From Catellatospora vulcania (GTDB lineage: Bacteria > Actinomycetota > Actinomycetes > Mycobacteriales > Micromonosporaceae), in the NCBI RefSeq assembly GCF_009720385.1, contig NZ_WARX01000007.1, positions 62,001 through 126,000 of the forward strand: a stretch of DNA of 64,000 nt, written 5' to 3'. The notes beneath the pieces are model-generated. The model was not told the origin of the DNA, made no database searches, and saw only the letters and a list, made by a program, of their open reading frames with translations. The translations under genes were made by a program, and so were the position numbers. Positions within the stretch are counted from its first letter, which is position 1. Each line of letters opens with the position of its first letter. Shown here piece after piece: positions 1 through 9,002 of this stretch.

Positions 1-2
1 CG

Positions 3-1400
<1,398 letters not shown>

Positions 1401-1446
1401 GCGCGCTGTCCGGGTATGCCGTGAGCGAGCGCAGCGGGGAGGCGGC

Positions 1447-2019
1447 GTGAGCGAGCTGGAGGCGGGGTTTGCTATGGCGAAGGTGCTGCTGGTCGACGAC
1501 CGGCAGGACAACCTGATCGCGCTGGAGGCGATGCTGCAGGGGCTGCCGGTGGACCCGGTCGCGGTCAACAGCGGCGAGGCGGCGCTCAAGCGGCTGCTCG
1601 TCGACGACTTCGCGGTGATCCTGATGGACGCGCAGATGCCGGGCCTGGACGGGTTCGAGACGGCGGGGCACATCAAGCGCCGTGAGCGCACCCGGCACAT
1701 CCCGATCATCTTCCTGACCGCGGCCGACCGGGACGCCCGGCTGGCGCTGCGCGGGTACGCGGCGGGTGCGGTCGACTACCTCACCAAGCCGTTCGATCCG
1801 TGGGTGCTGCGGGCCAAGGTGGCCATCTTCGTCGACCTGTGGGTCAAGACGCAGCAGCTGCGCCAGCAGGCCCAGCAGTGGGCCCGGCTGTCGGGCGCGG
1901 CCCAGGACGCGGTACGCCTGCTCGAAGAGCCCGGCCTGGACAACGTCGAACAGGCCCGCGAGGCGCTGCGTGCCGCCCTGCCGCACGACCCCGAGCCGCT
2001 GGCCCGACGCACCCGCTGA
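1447..2019 (+). CDS. Single-domain response regulator with C-terminal coiled tail
   Basis: Receiver domain of 190 codons: acidic pocket VLLVDDRQDN, phospho-acceptor Asp61 in ILMDAQMPGLDG, Thr in FLTAADRD and Lys in YLTKPF. After the receiver (about 10-130) a Gln/Ala-rich helix (KTQQLRQQAQQWARL) continues with no DNA-binding domain, so output is probably by protein interaction. The GTG at 1447 follows GGGGAGG; an in-frame ATG at 1474 (MAKVLLVDD) is an equally possible start. It lies 46 bases after the hybrid kinase on the same strand and is probably co-transcribed with it. This layout is common for actinobacterial hybrid kinases that feed partner-switch phosphatases such as the neighbouring gene; that link is inference. 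Confidence 0.93.
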   Translation: MSELEAGFAMAKVLLVDDRQDNLIALEAMLQGLPVDPVAVNSGEAALKRLLVDDFAVILMDAQMPGLDGFETAGHIKRRERTRHIPIIFLTAADRDARLALRGYAAGAVDYLTKPFDPWVLRAKVAIFVDLWVKTQQLRQQAQQWARLSGAAQDAVRLLEEPGLDNVEQAREALRAALPHDPEPLARRTR

Positions 2020-2029
2020 CGTCCGCGGG

Positions 2030-4378
2030 TCAGCGGGCGGAGATCTCCAGGGCGAGCAGGCACGCCTCGTCGTCGCGCTCCGGCGGGGTGAGCTGCCACA
2101 GCCCCGCGGTGCCGTCCTTGCGGTGCGCGGCCGCGACCCGGGTCGCGAACTCGGCCAGCGGGTCGCGCTTGCGCTTGTGCAGGACCCCGTCGGTGAACGA
2201 CACGAAGCTGTCGCCGGGTTGCAGGCGCAGCGTGTGGGTGTCGAAGCGCTGGCCGTCGAGCAGGCCCAGCAGCGGCCCGGCCGGGGAGTCGACGACGCCG
2301 GCGACGCCGTCGCGCACCAGCAGCGGCTGCAGGTGGCCCGCCGACGCCCAGCGCAGCGTCTCGTCGGCCGGCTGGTAGTGCCCGATCAGCAGGCTGGCCA
2401 GCGGCCCGTCGGGGGCGCCCATGAGCATGCCGTTGACGATGCGCAGGATCTCGGCGGGGGCGGTGCCGGCCGCGCCGAGGGTCACCACCGGGAACCGCAG
2501 CCGCACCACCGCGGCGGCGGCGACCAGGCCGGTGCCGAACGCGTCGCCGATGACGAACAGCAGCGACCCGTCGTCGAGCCGCTCGGCGTCGCAGAAGTCG
2601 CCGCGCAGCTGCGTACGCGGGGACGTCGCCGCGTAGTGGCGGCCGGTGACCGCCGCCCCGGGGGTGTGCAGGACCAGGTCGCGGCTCGGGTAGAGCAGGC
2701 GGGTCAGGTTGGCGGTCAGCGACTGCTCGGTGGCGAGCTGGATCTGCCGGGACGCCGCGATGGTCTCGCTGCGGGTCCAGCGGTCCTCGGCGGCGTGCTG
2801 CTCGCTGACGTCGTGCAGGACCAGCCGGATCAGGCGTACGTCCTCGCCGGCGAGGTCGGCCTCGGCGAACACCCGCACCGGCACCACGCCGTGTTTGGTG
2901 TTCAGCCGCAGCAGCGCCAGGTCGGGCCGGCCCTGGGCGAGCCCGGCGAGCAGCTCACGCAGCAGCCCCCGGTCGGCGGCGGCGAAGAACGACCCGAACT
3001 TGTCCAGCGTCGTCGGGCCGTGCGCCTCGTCGCGGCCGACGAGCCCGTACAGGCCGGGCGACCAGACGGCGTCGCCGGCCTGCAGATCCCATTCGGCCCA
3101 GCCGGAGCGGCTGAGCGTCTCCAGCCGCGCCATCCGGGCGTCGTTGCTGACGGTGGCGTCGATGCGCTCCCAGGAGGCCAGCAGCGCGTCGCCGACGCGG
3201 GCCGCGCGGCGATTCAGGATCACCCGCCGGGGCCTGCCGTTGACCAGCGCGTCCTCGACGACGCCGTCGCGGGCGAAGGGCACGTCCTTGGTGAGCAGCT
3301 CGACGTAGGCGTCGAAGACGCCGTTGACGCGCAGCCGCGGGTAGACGTCGAGCAGCAGCCGCCCGACGGTGTCGCCGTCGGAGGCGCGCACCGCGGGCCC
3401 GGCCGCGGCGATGACGAAGTCGGCGACCGTGCCGTCGGCGTCGCGCACCGGGGTGAGCAGGTGACCCCGGCCGCCCATGACGTCGAGCGCGCTGGCCAGC
3501 CACACCGGCAGCCGGGCGGCGTCGGTGTCGGCGGTGGGCCACAGCCGGCGGATCGCGCGGCCGGCCCCGGCGGCGAGCCGGTCCAGGTAGGCGCGGTCGA
3601 CGGCGGTGAACTCGCGGGGCTCACCCCAGACCAGCGACAGCGCGCCGACGACCTGATCGCCGACGGCCAGCGGGTACACGGCACGAGCCGGGCCGGAGCC
3701 GATCAGGACGAAGTCGTGCGGCTGCACGCCGTCGAGCAGCAGCGGCCGCCGGGTGCGCACCGCCGCGCCGATGGTGGTGTTCAGGGAGCTGGGGGAGCGC
3801 TGCCATTCGCTGGCGACCTGGGCCGGCCAGCCGTGGCTGGCGACCAGGCGCACCGCGCCGTCGGCCTCGGCGGCGAACACCGCGGCGGCCGCGCCCGGCG
3901 GGTCGCCGAGCCCGATGGTGACCAGCACGTCGGCGACCGTGGCGAAGTCGTGGGCGGCATCGAGCGCGGCCAGGCATTTGCGCAGCACCCGGGCACGGGC
4001 CTGGGGCAGCGGCCGGTCCGGGCCGTCGTCGAGGCCGACCGTGGCGCGCAGGCCGGACGCGTTCTGGCCGGGCGCGCCGAGGTCCGGGGCGGCTGCCGCG
4101 GGCGGGTCCTGGCCCTCGGCGGTGTCGGGCACGGTCGCGCCGACGAGGTCGGCGGCCAGGTCGATGACGCTGATGTTGCGCTGCTGGGACATCGCCGACA
4201 GGCGGCCGAAAGCCGTCTCGGGGTCGCAGCCGTGCCGTTCGGCGAGCAGACCCTTGGCCTGTTCGATGAGGCCACGGGTGCGCATCGCCTTGCGCAGGCC
4301 GGCGAGTTCGGCCTCCAGGCGCTGCACGCGCGTCACCCAGTCTGCCTCCGCGGGCCGAGGTTCGGCTTGCCGTGCCAT
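2030..4378 (-). CDS. ANTAR-GAF-PAS-SpoIIE protein phosphatase (PP2C family)
   Basis: A protein of about 782 residues, probably a cytosolic Ser/Thr phosphatase acting on a phosphorylated STAS antagonist. An N-terminal ANTAR domain (about 20-75) has the signature RGLIEQAKGLLAERHGCDPE followed by SQQRNISVIDLAADLV; ANTAR domains bind dual-hexaloop RNA. GAF-like (about 125-290) and PAS-like segments follow. The C-terminal SpoIIE/PP2C domain (about 560-780) keeps metal-binding acids in RGDFCDAERLDDGS, FVIGDAFGTG and FTDG. I prefer the ATG at 4378 (MARQAEPRP); 15 upstream codons are also open. It is convergent with the receiver gene (10 bases apart) and points away from the STAS gene. ANTAR at the N-terminus of a SpoIIE phosphatase is less usual than ANTAR at the end of a response regulator. 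Confidence 0.9.
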   Translation of the reverse strand: MARQAEPRPAEADWVTRVQRLEAELAGLRKAMRTRGLIEQAKGLLAERHGCDPETAFGRLSAMSQQRNISVIDLAADLVGATVPDTAEGQDPPAAAAPDLGAPGQNASGLRATVGLDDGPDRPLPQARARVLRKCLAALDAAHDFATVADVLVTIGLGDPPGAAAAVFAAEADGAVRLVASHGWPAQVASEWQRSPSSLNTTIGAAVRTRRPLLLDGVQPHDFVLIGSGPARAVYPLAVGDQVVGALSLVWGEPREFTAVDRAYLDRLAAGAGRAIRRLWPTADTDAARLPVWLASALDVMGGRGHLLTPVRDADGTVADFVIAAAGPAVRASDGDTVGRLLLDVYPRLRVNGVFDAYVELLTKDVPFARDGVVEDALVNGRPRRVILNRRAARVGDALLASWERIDATVSNDARMARLETLSRSGWAEWDLQAGDAVWSPGLYGLVGRDEAHGPTTLDKFGSFFAAADRGLLRELLAGLAQGRPDLALLRLNTKHGVVPVRVFAEADLAGEDVRLIRLVLHDVSEQHAAEDRWTRSETIAASRQIQLATEQSLTANLTRLLYPSRDLVLHTPGAAVTGRHYAATSPRTQLRGDFCDAERLDDGSLLFVIGDAFGTGLVAAAAVVRLRFPVVTLGAAGTAPAEILRIVNGMLMGAPDGPLASLLIGHYQPADETLRWASAGHLQPLLVRDGVAGVVDSPAGPLLGLLDGQRFDTHTLRLQPGDSFVSFTDGVLHKRKRDPLAEFATRVAAAHRKDGTAGLWQLTPPERDDEACLLALEISAR

Positions 4379-4523
4379 GATTCGTACTCTGCCCATCGCC
4401 AGTCGCGCCGAAACGGTGATCACGTCATTGTCCGGCAGGAGCGTGACCGTGCGTACGGCGGGTGCGCGAACGGCGCTGGGCGTGCGTTAATGGAACTGTT
4501 TTCAGGCGGCGGAGGGATGTGGG

Positions 4524-4838
4524 ATGGACCGGGGTTTCGGTGTCGAACGGGTGGTGGACGCCGACCGGATCGTGGTCAGGGTCCGCGGCGAGATCGACCT
4601 GATGACTGCGGGAAGTCTGCGCGACGAGCTGTGCGACGCGGTCAAGCAGTCCCCCGAGGTCGTGGTCGACCTTGCCGGTGTGGGCTTCCTCGACTCGACC
4701 GGCGTGCGGGCGCTGTTCGACGCCTACCGCACCGCCAACGAGCTCGGTCACCGCTTCTACGTGACCGGGGCCCGCCAGTGGGTGGCCAAGGTGCTCGACG
4801 TGACCGGTGTCGGCAAGCTGCTGGCCCCGCCCGCCTGA
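4524..4838 (+). CDS. STAS-domain anti-sigma factor antagonist
   Basis: A compact 104-residue STAS protein. The phosphorylation motif is intact (VVDLAGVGFLDSTGVRALFD, with Ser in DST), so it can be switched by an anti-sigma kinase and a SpoIIE phosphatase. The ATG at 4524 is preceded by GGAGGGATGTGGG, a strong ribosome binding site. It is divergent from the SpoIIE phosphatase gene and followed by the STAS/HATPase fusion and a SigF-type sigma factor. It is probably the antagonist (SpoIIAA/RsbV role) of a partner-switching module. A 14-base palindrome follows two bases after the stop. Confidence 0.93.
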   Translation: MDRGFGVERVVDADRIVVRVRGEIDLMTAGSLRDELCDAVKQSPEVVVDLAGVGFLDSTGVRALFDAYRTANELGHRFYVTGARQWVAKVLDVTGVGKLLAPPA

Positions 4839-4840
4839 GC

Positions 4841-4854
4841 GTCCCCCGGGGGAC
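4841..4854. terminator. Perfect 14-bp palindrome after the STAS gene
   Basis: GTCCCCCGGGGGAC is fully self-complementary and starts two bases after the STAS stop codon. It could be the stem of a terminator without a U-tract, or an operator for the next gene. The sequence does not decide between them. Confidence 0.4.
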
Positions 4855-4924
4855 CTGGCTGACGTTTTTCGGAAATATCACCGGCGCAGGCTTCGTCGCC
4901 GTGCCAGAGGGGCACGTGAGGAGT

Positions 4925-5650
4925 ATGTCCATGCTGGTGTGCCATGTGCGGCGGCAGCAGCCCTTCGCGCTCGTCGCGATGGCCGGAACCCTCGACCAGG
5001 ACACACTGATCCAGGCGGGGGTCACCCTGGCCGACGTGCTGGCTGCCCAGCCGGAGGCCGTCGTGCTCGACCTGGCCGACACGCGGTGTGCCGACGAGCG
5101 GCTCGTGCCGTGGCTGCACCGTGCCGCGGTCAGCGCTTCCCGCTGGCCCGGTGTGCCGATCATGGTCGCCGCGCCGCCGTGCCCCGTGCCGGTGGCCCAT
5201 CCGGGCCTTTCCGTCTACGACGACGCCGCGCTGGCGGAGAAGGCCGCCGAGGCGCTGCCGGTCAGCCCGCGCCGCTCGGTGACCCTGCCGCCGACCCCGG
5301 CCAGCTGTGCCCGTGCCCGTGACCTGGCCCAGCGCGCCTGTACGGCGTTCGGGCTGCCGCGGCTGGGGCAGCTCGCCCAGCTGCTCGCCTCCGAGCTGGC
5401 CGCGAACGTGGTCACGCACGCGCGCACCGAGATGGAGCTGACGCTGCGCCGCGCCGGTGACGGCGTGATCGTGGCGATCCGCGACGGGGACCCGCGGCTG
5501 CCGCACGAGTCCGGCCCGGAGGACCGCGGGGCGGGCCTGGAGCTGGTGTCAGCGATGGCCACCGATTGGGGCAGCCTGTTGACCAGCGGCGGAAAGGTCG
5601 TCTGGGCGCTGGCTTCGGTCGCCGGTCCGCGGCGCGCCGAGGCTTCCTGA
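4925..5650 (+). CDS. STAS-like/HATPase fusion, putative anti-sigma kinase
   Basis: A 241-residue protein with two parts. Residues 1-110 resemble a STAS fold, but the usual Asp-Ser phosphosite region reads LDLADTRCADERLVPWL, so the phosphorylatable Ser is absent. Residues 120-235 are an HATPase_c_2 (RsbW/SpoIIAB type) domain with N-box LLASELAANVVTHAR, RDGDPRLP and GAGLELVSAMATDWG. The likely role is a serine kinase/anti-sigma factor for a STAS partner. The ribosome binding site GAGGAG (4918-4923) is best spaced for the third codon, ATG at 4931, so the true start may be two codons in. It sits between the STAS gene and a SigF-type sigma gene, which supports the assignment. Confidence 0.85.
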   Translation: MSMLVCHVRRQQPFALVAMAGTLDQDTLIQAGVTLADVLAAQPEAVVLDLADTRCADERLVPWLHRAAVSASRWPGVPIMVAAPPCPVPVAHPGLSVYDDAALAEKAAEALPVSPRRSVTLPPTPASCARARDLAQRACTAFGLPRLGQLAQLLASELAANVVTHARTEMELTLRRAGDGVIVAIRDGDPRLPHESGPEDRGAGLELVSAMATDWGSLLTSGGKVVWALASVAGPRRAEAS

Positions 5651-5794
5651 GGCCGTTCGCGCGTACAATTGGAGTCCTGCCGTGCGAACGGCAGACACGG
5701 CGCTCTAGCAGCAGGGCGCCGCGGCCCGCCAGGAACAGCCTGCCGGCCCGTGCGGTGCACGGGTGACGCGGTGCAGGCGATGGCAGGTGTAACG

Positions 5795-6604
5795 ATGCGA
5801 ACCGCTACCGTTTCGTCCCCGAAGTCCGCCGCGAGCCCGATCGACGTGCTGGCGAGGTTCGAGGACCCTTTGCTGCTGCTCCACCGGCTCCCGGACGGCG
5901 ACACCGGCCGCGGCAGGCTGCGTGACGAGATCATCTGCGGCTGCGCCCCGGTGGCGCGCCGCCTGGCCATGCGCTTCCGCAACCGGGGTGAGGACGTCGA
6001 AGACCTCGTCCAGGTGGCCACGATCGGCCTGATCAAGGCCGTGGACCGCTTCGACCCCGAGCGCGGGGTGCCGTTCGCCAACTACGTCATGCCGACGATG
6101 CTGGGCGAGATCAAGCGCTACTTCCGTGACCGGACCTGGACCCTGCACGTGCAGCGGTCCCTGCAGGAGCTGCACCTGGCGGTGTGCCGGGCGATACCGG
6201 AGCTGAGCCAGTCACTGCAGCGCACGCCGAGCGCCGAGGACGTCGCCGTGCATCTGGGCGTCACCGAGGAGGAAGTGCTGCGCGGCATGCAGTGCGCGGC
6301 CGCGTACACCGCCAGCTCGCTCAACGCGCCCGCGTCCGGCGACGAGGGCGACGGCGAGCTGCAGGACCTGCTGGGTGGGACCGACGACACCCTGGAGGCG
6401 CTGCCCGAGCGGGAGGCGCTGCGGCAGGCGATCGACACCCTGCCCGAGCGGGACCAGGTCATCCTGCGGATGCGTTTCGTGGACAACCTGACCCAGTCGG
6501 AGATCGCCGACCAGGTGGGCGTCTCCCAGATGCACGTCTCTCGTCTGCTGGCGCGTGCCTTCCAGACCCTGCGGCAGGAGCTGACCACCGCCGACGCGGT
6601 ATGA
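5795..6604 (+). CDS. SigB/SigF-family RNA polymerase sigma factor
   Basis: A group 3 sigma-70 factor (about 269 residues) of the stress/sporulation type. Region 2 reads EDVEDLVQVATIGLIKAVDRFDPERGV and FANYVMPTMLGEIKRYFRD. Region 3 follows (TPSAEDVAVHLGVTEEEV), then region 4 with LPERDQVILRMRFVDNLTQ and the helix-turn-helix SEIADQVGVSQMHVSRLL. I chose the ATG at 5795 because AGGTG lies five bases upstream; an ATG at 5780 is also in frame. Upstream genes encode STAS, HATPase and SpoIIE proteins, so activity is probably set by partner switching. A strong terminator hairpin follows. Confidence 0.95.
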   Translation: MRTATVSSPKSAASPIDVLARFEDPLLLLHRLPDGDTGRGRLRDEIICGCAPVARRLAMRFRNRGEDVEDLVQVATIGLIKAVDRFDPERGVPFANYVMPTMLGEIKRYFRDRTWTLHVQRSLQELHLAVCRAIPELSQSLQRTPSAEDVAVHLGVTEEEVLRGMQCAAAYTASSLNAPASGDEGDGELQDLLGGTDDTLEALPEREALRQAIDTLPERDQVILRMRFVDNLTQSEIADQVGVSQMHVSRLLARAFQTLRQELTTADAV

Positions 6605-6640
6605 GTGCGACGGCAGGTGTGAGTGCGACGGCATGAGTTC

Positions 6641-6668
6641 ACGGCGCCCCCTCAGGAGGGGGCGCCGT
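6641..6668 (+). terminator. Terminator hairpin after the sigma factor gene
   Basis: Perfect 13-bp inverted repeat ACGGCGCCCCCTC / GAGGGGGCGCCGT around AG. There is no U-tract, which is usual for actinobacterial terminators. It sits 36 bases after the sigma stop and can also end the minus-strand small gene that follows. Confidence 0.8.
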
Positions 6669-6676
6669 GACCCGGT

Positions 6677-6901
6677 TCAGTCCGGGGGCTCGCCCGCCAC
6701 GTCGTGCGGGTCCCGGTCCGGGTCGTCGGACTCGCCTGCGGCGGTGCCCAGGTCGTCCAGCCCCGGTGGAGGCAGCTCACGCTCGGGCTCGGGTTCGGGC
6801 AGCGGCTCCTGCTCGGGCGGTGGCTCGAAATCCTCGGCCGGCGGGGTGAACCTCGGTCCGCACAGGCGGGCCGACCCCCCCCGCCCGCCCCCGACCCACA
6901 C
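6677..6901 (-). CDS. Small acidic Pro/Glu-rich hypothetical protein
   Basis: A 74-codon frame starting at GTG, downstream of argS on the same strand. After a Gly/Arg-rich start, the product is almost entirely Pro, Glu and Asp (EPPPEQEPLPEPEPE), with no recognisable domain and no signal peptide. It would be a disordered acidic protein. The start has only a weak ribosome binding site and a run of eight C lies at its 5' end. The gene could be a chance frame, but the coherent acidic composition and the position between argS and a shared terminator favour a real gene. Confidence 0.45.
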   Translation of the reverse strand: MWVGGGRGGSARLCGPRFTPPAEDFEPPPEQEPLPEPEPERELPPPGLDDLGTAAGESDDPDRDPHDVAGEPPD

Positions 6902-6958
6902 CCGGTCGGCCCGCGCCGTGCCCGCCTGACCGGCGGACCGCGGCGCGGGCCGACCGGC

Positions 6959-8677
6959 TCACATGCGTTCGGGGGCCTCGATACCGAGCAGGTCCAGGCC
7001 CTGCGCGACGACCCGCGCGGTCAGGTCGCACAGCAGCAGGCGGCTGGCCCGGACGGGGCCGTCGGCCTTGAGCACCGGGCAGCTGTCGTAGAACGCCGTG
7101 TACGCCCCGGCCAGGCCCTGCAGGTAGCCGGCGAGCCGGTGGAACTGCATCGTGGCGCCCGCGTCCGCGACGACCGCGGCGAAGCCCAGCAGCTCCATCG
7201 CGAGCGCCCGCTCGGCGGGGGAGTCGAGCAGCACCGCGGCCGCCCGGTCCGGCACGACCCCGCCCCTCCGGAAGATCGAGTTGATCCGGGCGTACGTGTA
7301 CTGCAGGTAGGCCCCCGTGTCGCCGGAGAACGACAGCATCCGGTCCCAGTTGAAGCTGTAGTCCTTGATCCGGTCGCTGGACAGGTCGACGTACTTGATC
7401 GCGCCGATGCCGACCATGCGGGCGACCTCGGCCCGGGTGTCGGCGTCGAGGTCCGGATTGTTCTCCACGATGGCCGCGGCCCGCGCCACCGCCTCGTCGA
7501 GCAGGTCCATCAGCATGACGGCGTCCCCGGCCCGCGACGCCAGCTTCTTGCCGTCCGCGCCCAGCACCTGGCCGAAGCCGACGTGCACGGCCCGGGCCGG
7601 TTCGCTCAGCCAGCCCGCCTCGCGCGCGGTCTGGAACACCATCTCCAGGTGCTGATGCTGCGGCGAGCCGACCACGTACAGCAGCCGGGTCGCCTTCAGG
7701 TCCTGGGTCCGGTGCCGGATCGCGGCCAGGTCCGTCGCGCCGTAGCCGTAGCCGCCGTCGCGTTTGCGCACGATGATCGGCATCGGCTCGCCGTCGCGGC
7801 CGGTGAAGCCCTGCGGGAACACGCACAGCGCGCCGTCGCTCTCGCGGAGCAGGCCGAGGCCGTCGAGGGCGTCCACGACGGGGGCGAGCATGTCGTTGTA
7901 GTACGACTCGCCGCAGAAGTGCTCCGCGGTCAGGGTGACGCCCAGCTTGGTGTACACGGCCAGGCAGTGCTTCTCGCTCTCGTCGACCAGCAGCCGCCAC
8001 AGCCGCAGCGTGGCCGGGTCGCCGGACTGCAGCGCCACCACCCGCTGCCGGGACCGCTCGGCGAACGCCGGGTCGGCGTCGAACTTCATCCGCGCCGACT
8101 GGTAGAAGGCGTTGAGGTCGCCGATCGACAGGTCGTGCGCCGCGTCGGTCTCGCCCAGGTCGAGCAGGTGCTCGATGAGCATGCCGAACGGGGTGCCCCA
8201 GTCGCCGACGTGGTTGGCCCGCCGTACGTCGTGGCCGAGCCAGTCCAGGGTCCGCGCGGCGGCGTCGCCGATCACGGTGGTGCGCAGGTGCCCGGCGTGC
8301 ATCTCCTTGGCCACGTTCGGCGCGGAGTAGTCGATGACCACGGTCTCCGGTGCGGCGGTCGTGGGCACGCCGAGCCGCTCGTCGCGGCTCATCGCGGCGA
8401 GCAGCCCTGCCAGGGCGTCGTCGCGCAGCTTCAGGTTGATGAACCCCGGCCCGGAGATCTCCGCGGTGGCGACCAGGTCGGCCAGGTCGGCACGGCCCAG
8501 CGCGTCGGCGGCGATCTCGCGCGGCGCCCGACCGAGCCGCCGGGCCAGCGGCAGCGCGCCGTCGGCCTGGAAGTCGGCGTGCTGCGACCGGCGCACCACC
8601 GGATCCACCGCCTCGCCCGCCACCGCCGCGAAAGCGGCCGCCAACCGGTCGTTGAGCAGACTCTCCAGATCAGTCAC
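6959..8677 (-). CDS. argS: Arginyl-tRNA synthetase
   Basis: Class I aminoacyl-tRNA synthetase that charges tRNA-Arg in the cytoplasm; 572 residues, normal for bacterial ArgRS. The N-terminal Add1 domain (about 1-110) includes SGPGFINLKL. The catalytic HIGH variant is in PNVAKEMHAGHLRTTVIGD, and the KMSKS-equivalent region reads GADGKKLASRAGD. The C-terminal DALR anticodon-binding domain follows LQYTYARINSIFRRGG. The start is GTG at 8677. The only Shine-Dalgarno-like stretch (AGAGAG) lies inside a possible small hairpin, and a terminator-like stem-loop and a short Arg-codon ORF lie upstream, suggesting attenuation control. This is the clearest essential housekeeping gene in the window. Confidence 0.98.
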   Translation of the reverse strand: MTDLESLLNDRLAAAFAAVAGEAVDPVVRRSQHADFQADGALPLARRLGRAPREIAADALGRADLADLVATAEISGPGFINLKLRDDALAGLLAAMSRDERLGVPTTAAPETVVIDYSAPNVAKEMHAGHLRTTVIGDAAARTLDWLGHDVRRANHVGDWGTPFGMLIEHLLDLGETDAAHDLSIGDLNAFYQSARMKFDADPAFAERSRQRVVALQSGDPATLRLWRLLVDESEKHCLAVYTKLGVTLTAEHFCGESYYNDMLAPVVDALDGLGLLRESDGALCVFPQGFTGRDGEPMPIIVRKRDGGYGYGATDLAAIRHRTQDLKATRLLYVVGSPQHQHLEMVFQTAREAGWLSEPARAVHVGFGQVLGADGKKLASRAGDAVMLMDLLDEAVARAAAIVENNPDLDADTRAEVARMVGIGAIKYVDLSSDRIKDYSFNWDRMLSFSGDTGAYLQYTYARINSIFRRGGVVPDRAAAVLLDSPAERALAMELLGFAAVVADAGATMQFHRLAGYLQGLAGAYTAFYDSCPVLKADGPVRASRLLLCDLTARVVAQGLDLLGIEAPERM

Positions 8678-8694
8678 GTGAACTCAGCTCTCTT

Positions 8695-8719
8695 GAGAAA
8701 ACAGGCAGGAAGGCCCGCC
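8695..8719 (-). terminator. Terminator-like hairpin with T-rich tail just upstream of argS
   Basis: Read on the minus strand: GGCGGG, loop CCTT, CCTGCC (six pairs, one G-U), followed directly by TGTTTTCTC. It ends about 18 bases before the argS start codon and lies after the leader ORF at 8807-8911. This position fits an attenuator rather than an end-of-gene terminator. A GACGCC (plus coordinates 8786-8791) earlier in the leader is complementary to GGCGTC (8722-8727), which abuts the hairpin. Confidence 0.55.
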
Positions 8720-8806
8720 GGGACGCCATCGCGCCGGACACGGACCATCACGAGGATCAGACAGCAGAAGATGCGGAGAAAGGCAGGCGTCGCGCGCGGG
8801 AAAGCG

Positions 8807-8911
8807 TCAGCGAGCTGCCACGATTCGTCGTCGCTCGATCACGACGACGAGACCCGCCGGGCGCACGACGCCACGGCCACAACGGCCGGCATGCGCAACA
8901 GCGGAAAACAT
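8807..8911 (-). CDS. Putative argS leader peptide (34 aa, Arg-rich, three consecutive CGA codons)
   Basis: An ATG-started frame of 34 codons ending VVVIERRRIVAAR, with seven Arg residues. The central three are consecutive CGA codons (plus-strand 8825-8833), a codon seldom used in this GC-rich sequence. A -10-like TAGGCT (8918-8923) lies six bases before the ATG, so the message may be leaderless; no clear -35 is visible and the Shine-Dalgarno is poor. About 90 bases downstream is a terminator-like hairpin, then argS. The arrangement matches ribosome-mediated attenuation, in which stalling at Arg codons would favour argS read-through. Another overlapping frame here is also Arg-rich, so conservation is needed to be certain. 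Confidence 0.5.
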   Translation of the reverse strand: MFSAVAHAGRCGRGVVRPAGLVVVIERRRIVAAR

Positions 8912-8944
8912 GCACCGAGCCTATCCCACCCCACCACCGAGAAA

Positions 8945-8990
8945 GGAAGGGCACCTTGTTAACCAAATGCGTAGAGGAAGGCGCCCTTCC
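8945..8990. repeat. GGAAGGGCACCTT hairpin repeat, copy 1
   Basis: Arms GGAAGGGCACCTT (8945-8957) and AAGGCGCCCTTCC (8978-8990) with one G-U type mismatch and a 20-base loop. It belongs to the same family as the hairpins at 18345 and 33282. Unlike those, it lies in a divergent region between the argS leader and a methyltransferase start (GTG 9003). The 325-base gap 8678-9002 holds only this element, the leader ORF and the terminator-like hairpin. Confidence 0.8.
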
Positions 8991-9002
8991 TAACATGGGC
9001 AG

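Noticed and set aside
1766-4924. Very long plus-strand open frame running through the phosphatase region
   Set aside because: It is antisense to the ANTAR-SpoIIE gene and rich in Arg/Gly/Gln without motifs. Only the end from 4925 carries real domains.
8757-8915. 52-codon Arg-rich frame from GTG 8915 in the argS leader
   Set aside because: It overlaps the 34-codon ORF in another frame, is disordered-looking and runs nearly up to the hairpin. The CGA-CGA-CGA ORF with ATG and the -10 fits better, though only conservation can settle it.
6704-8962. Long plus-strand frame opposite argS
   Set aside because: It is a mirror of argS in high-GC sequence, with His/Arg/Val-rich composition and no domain.
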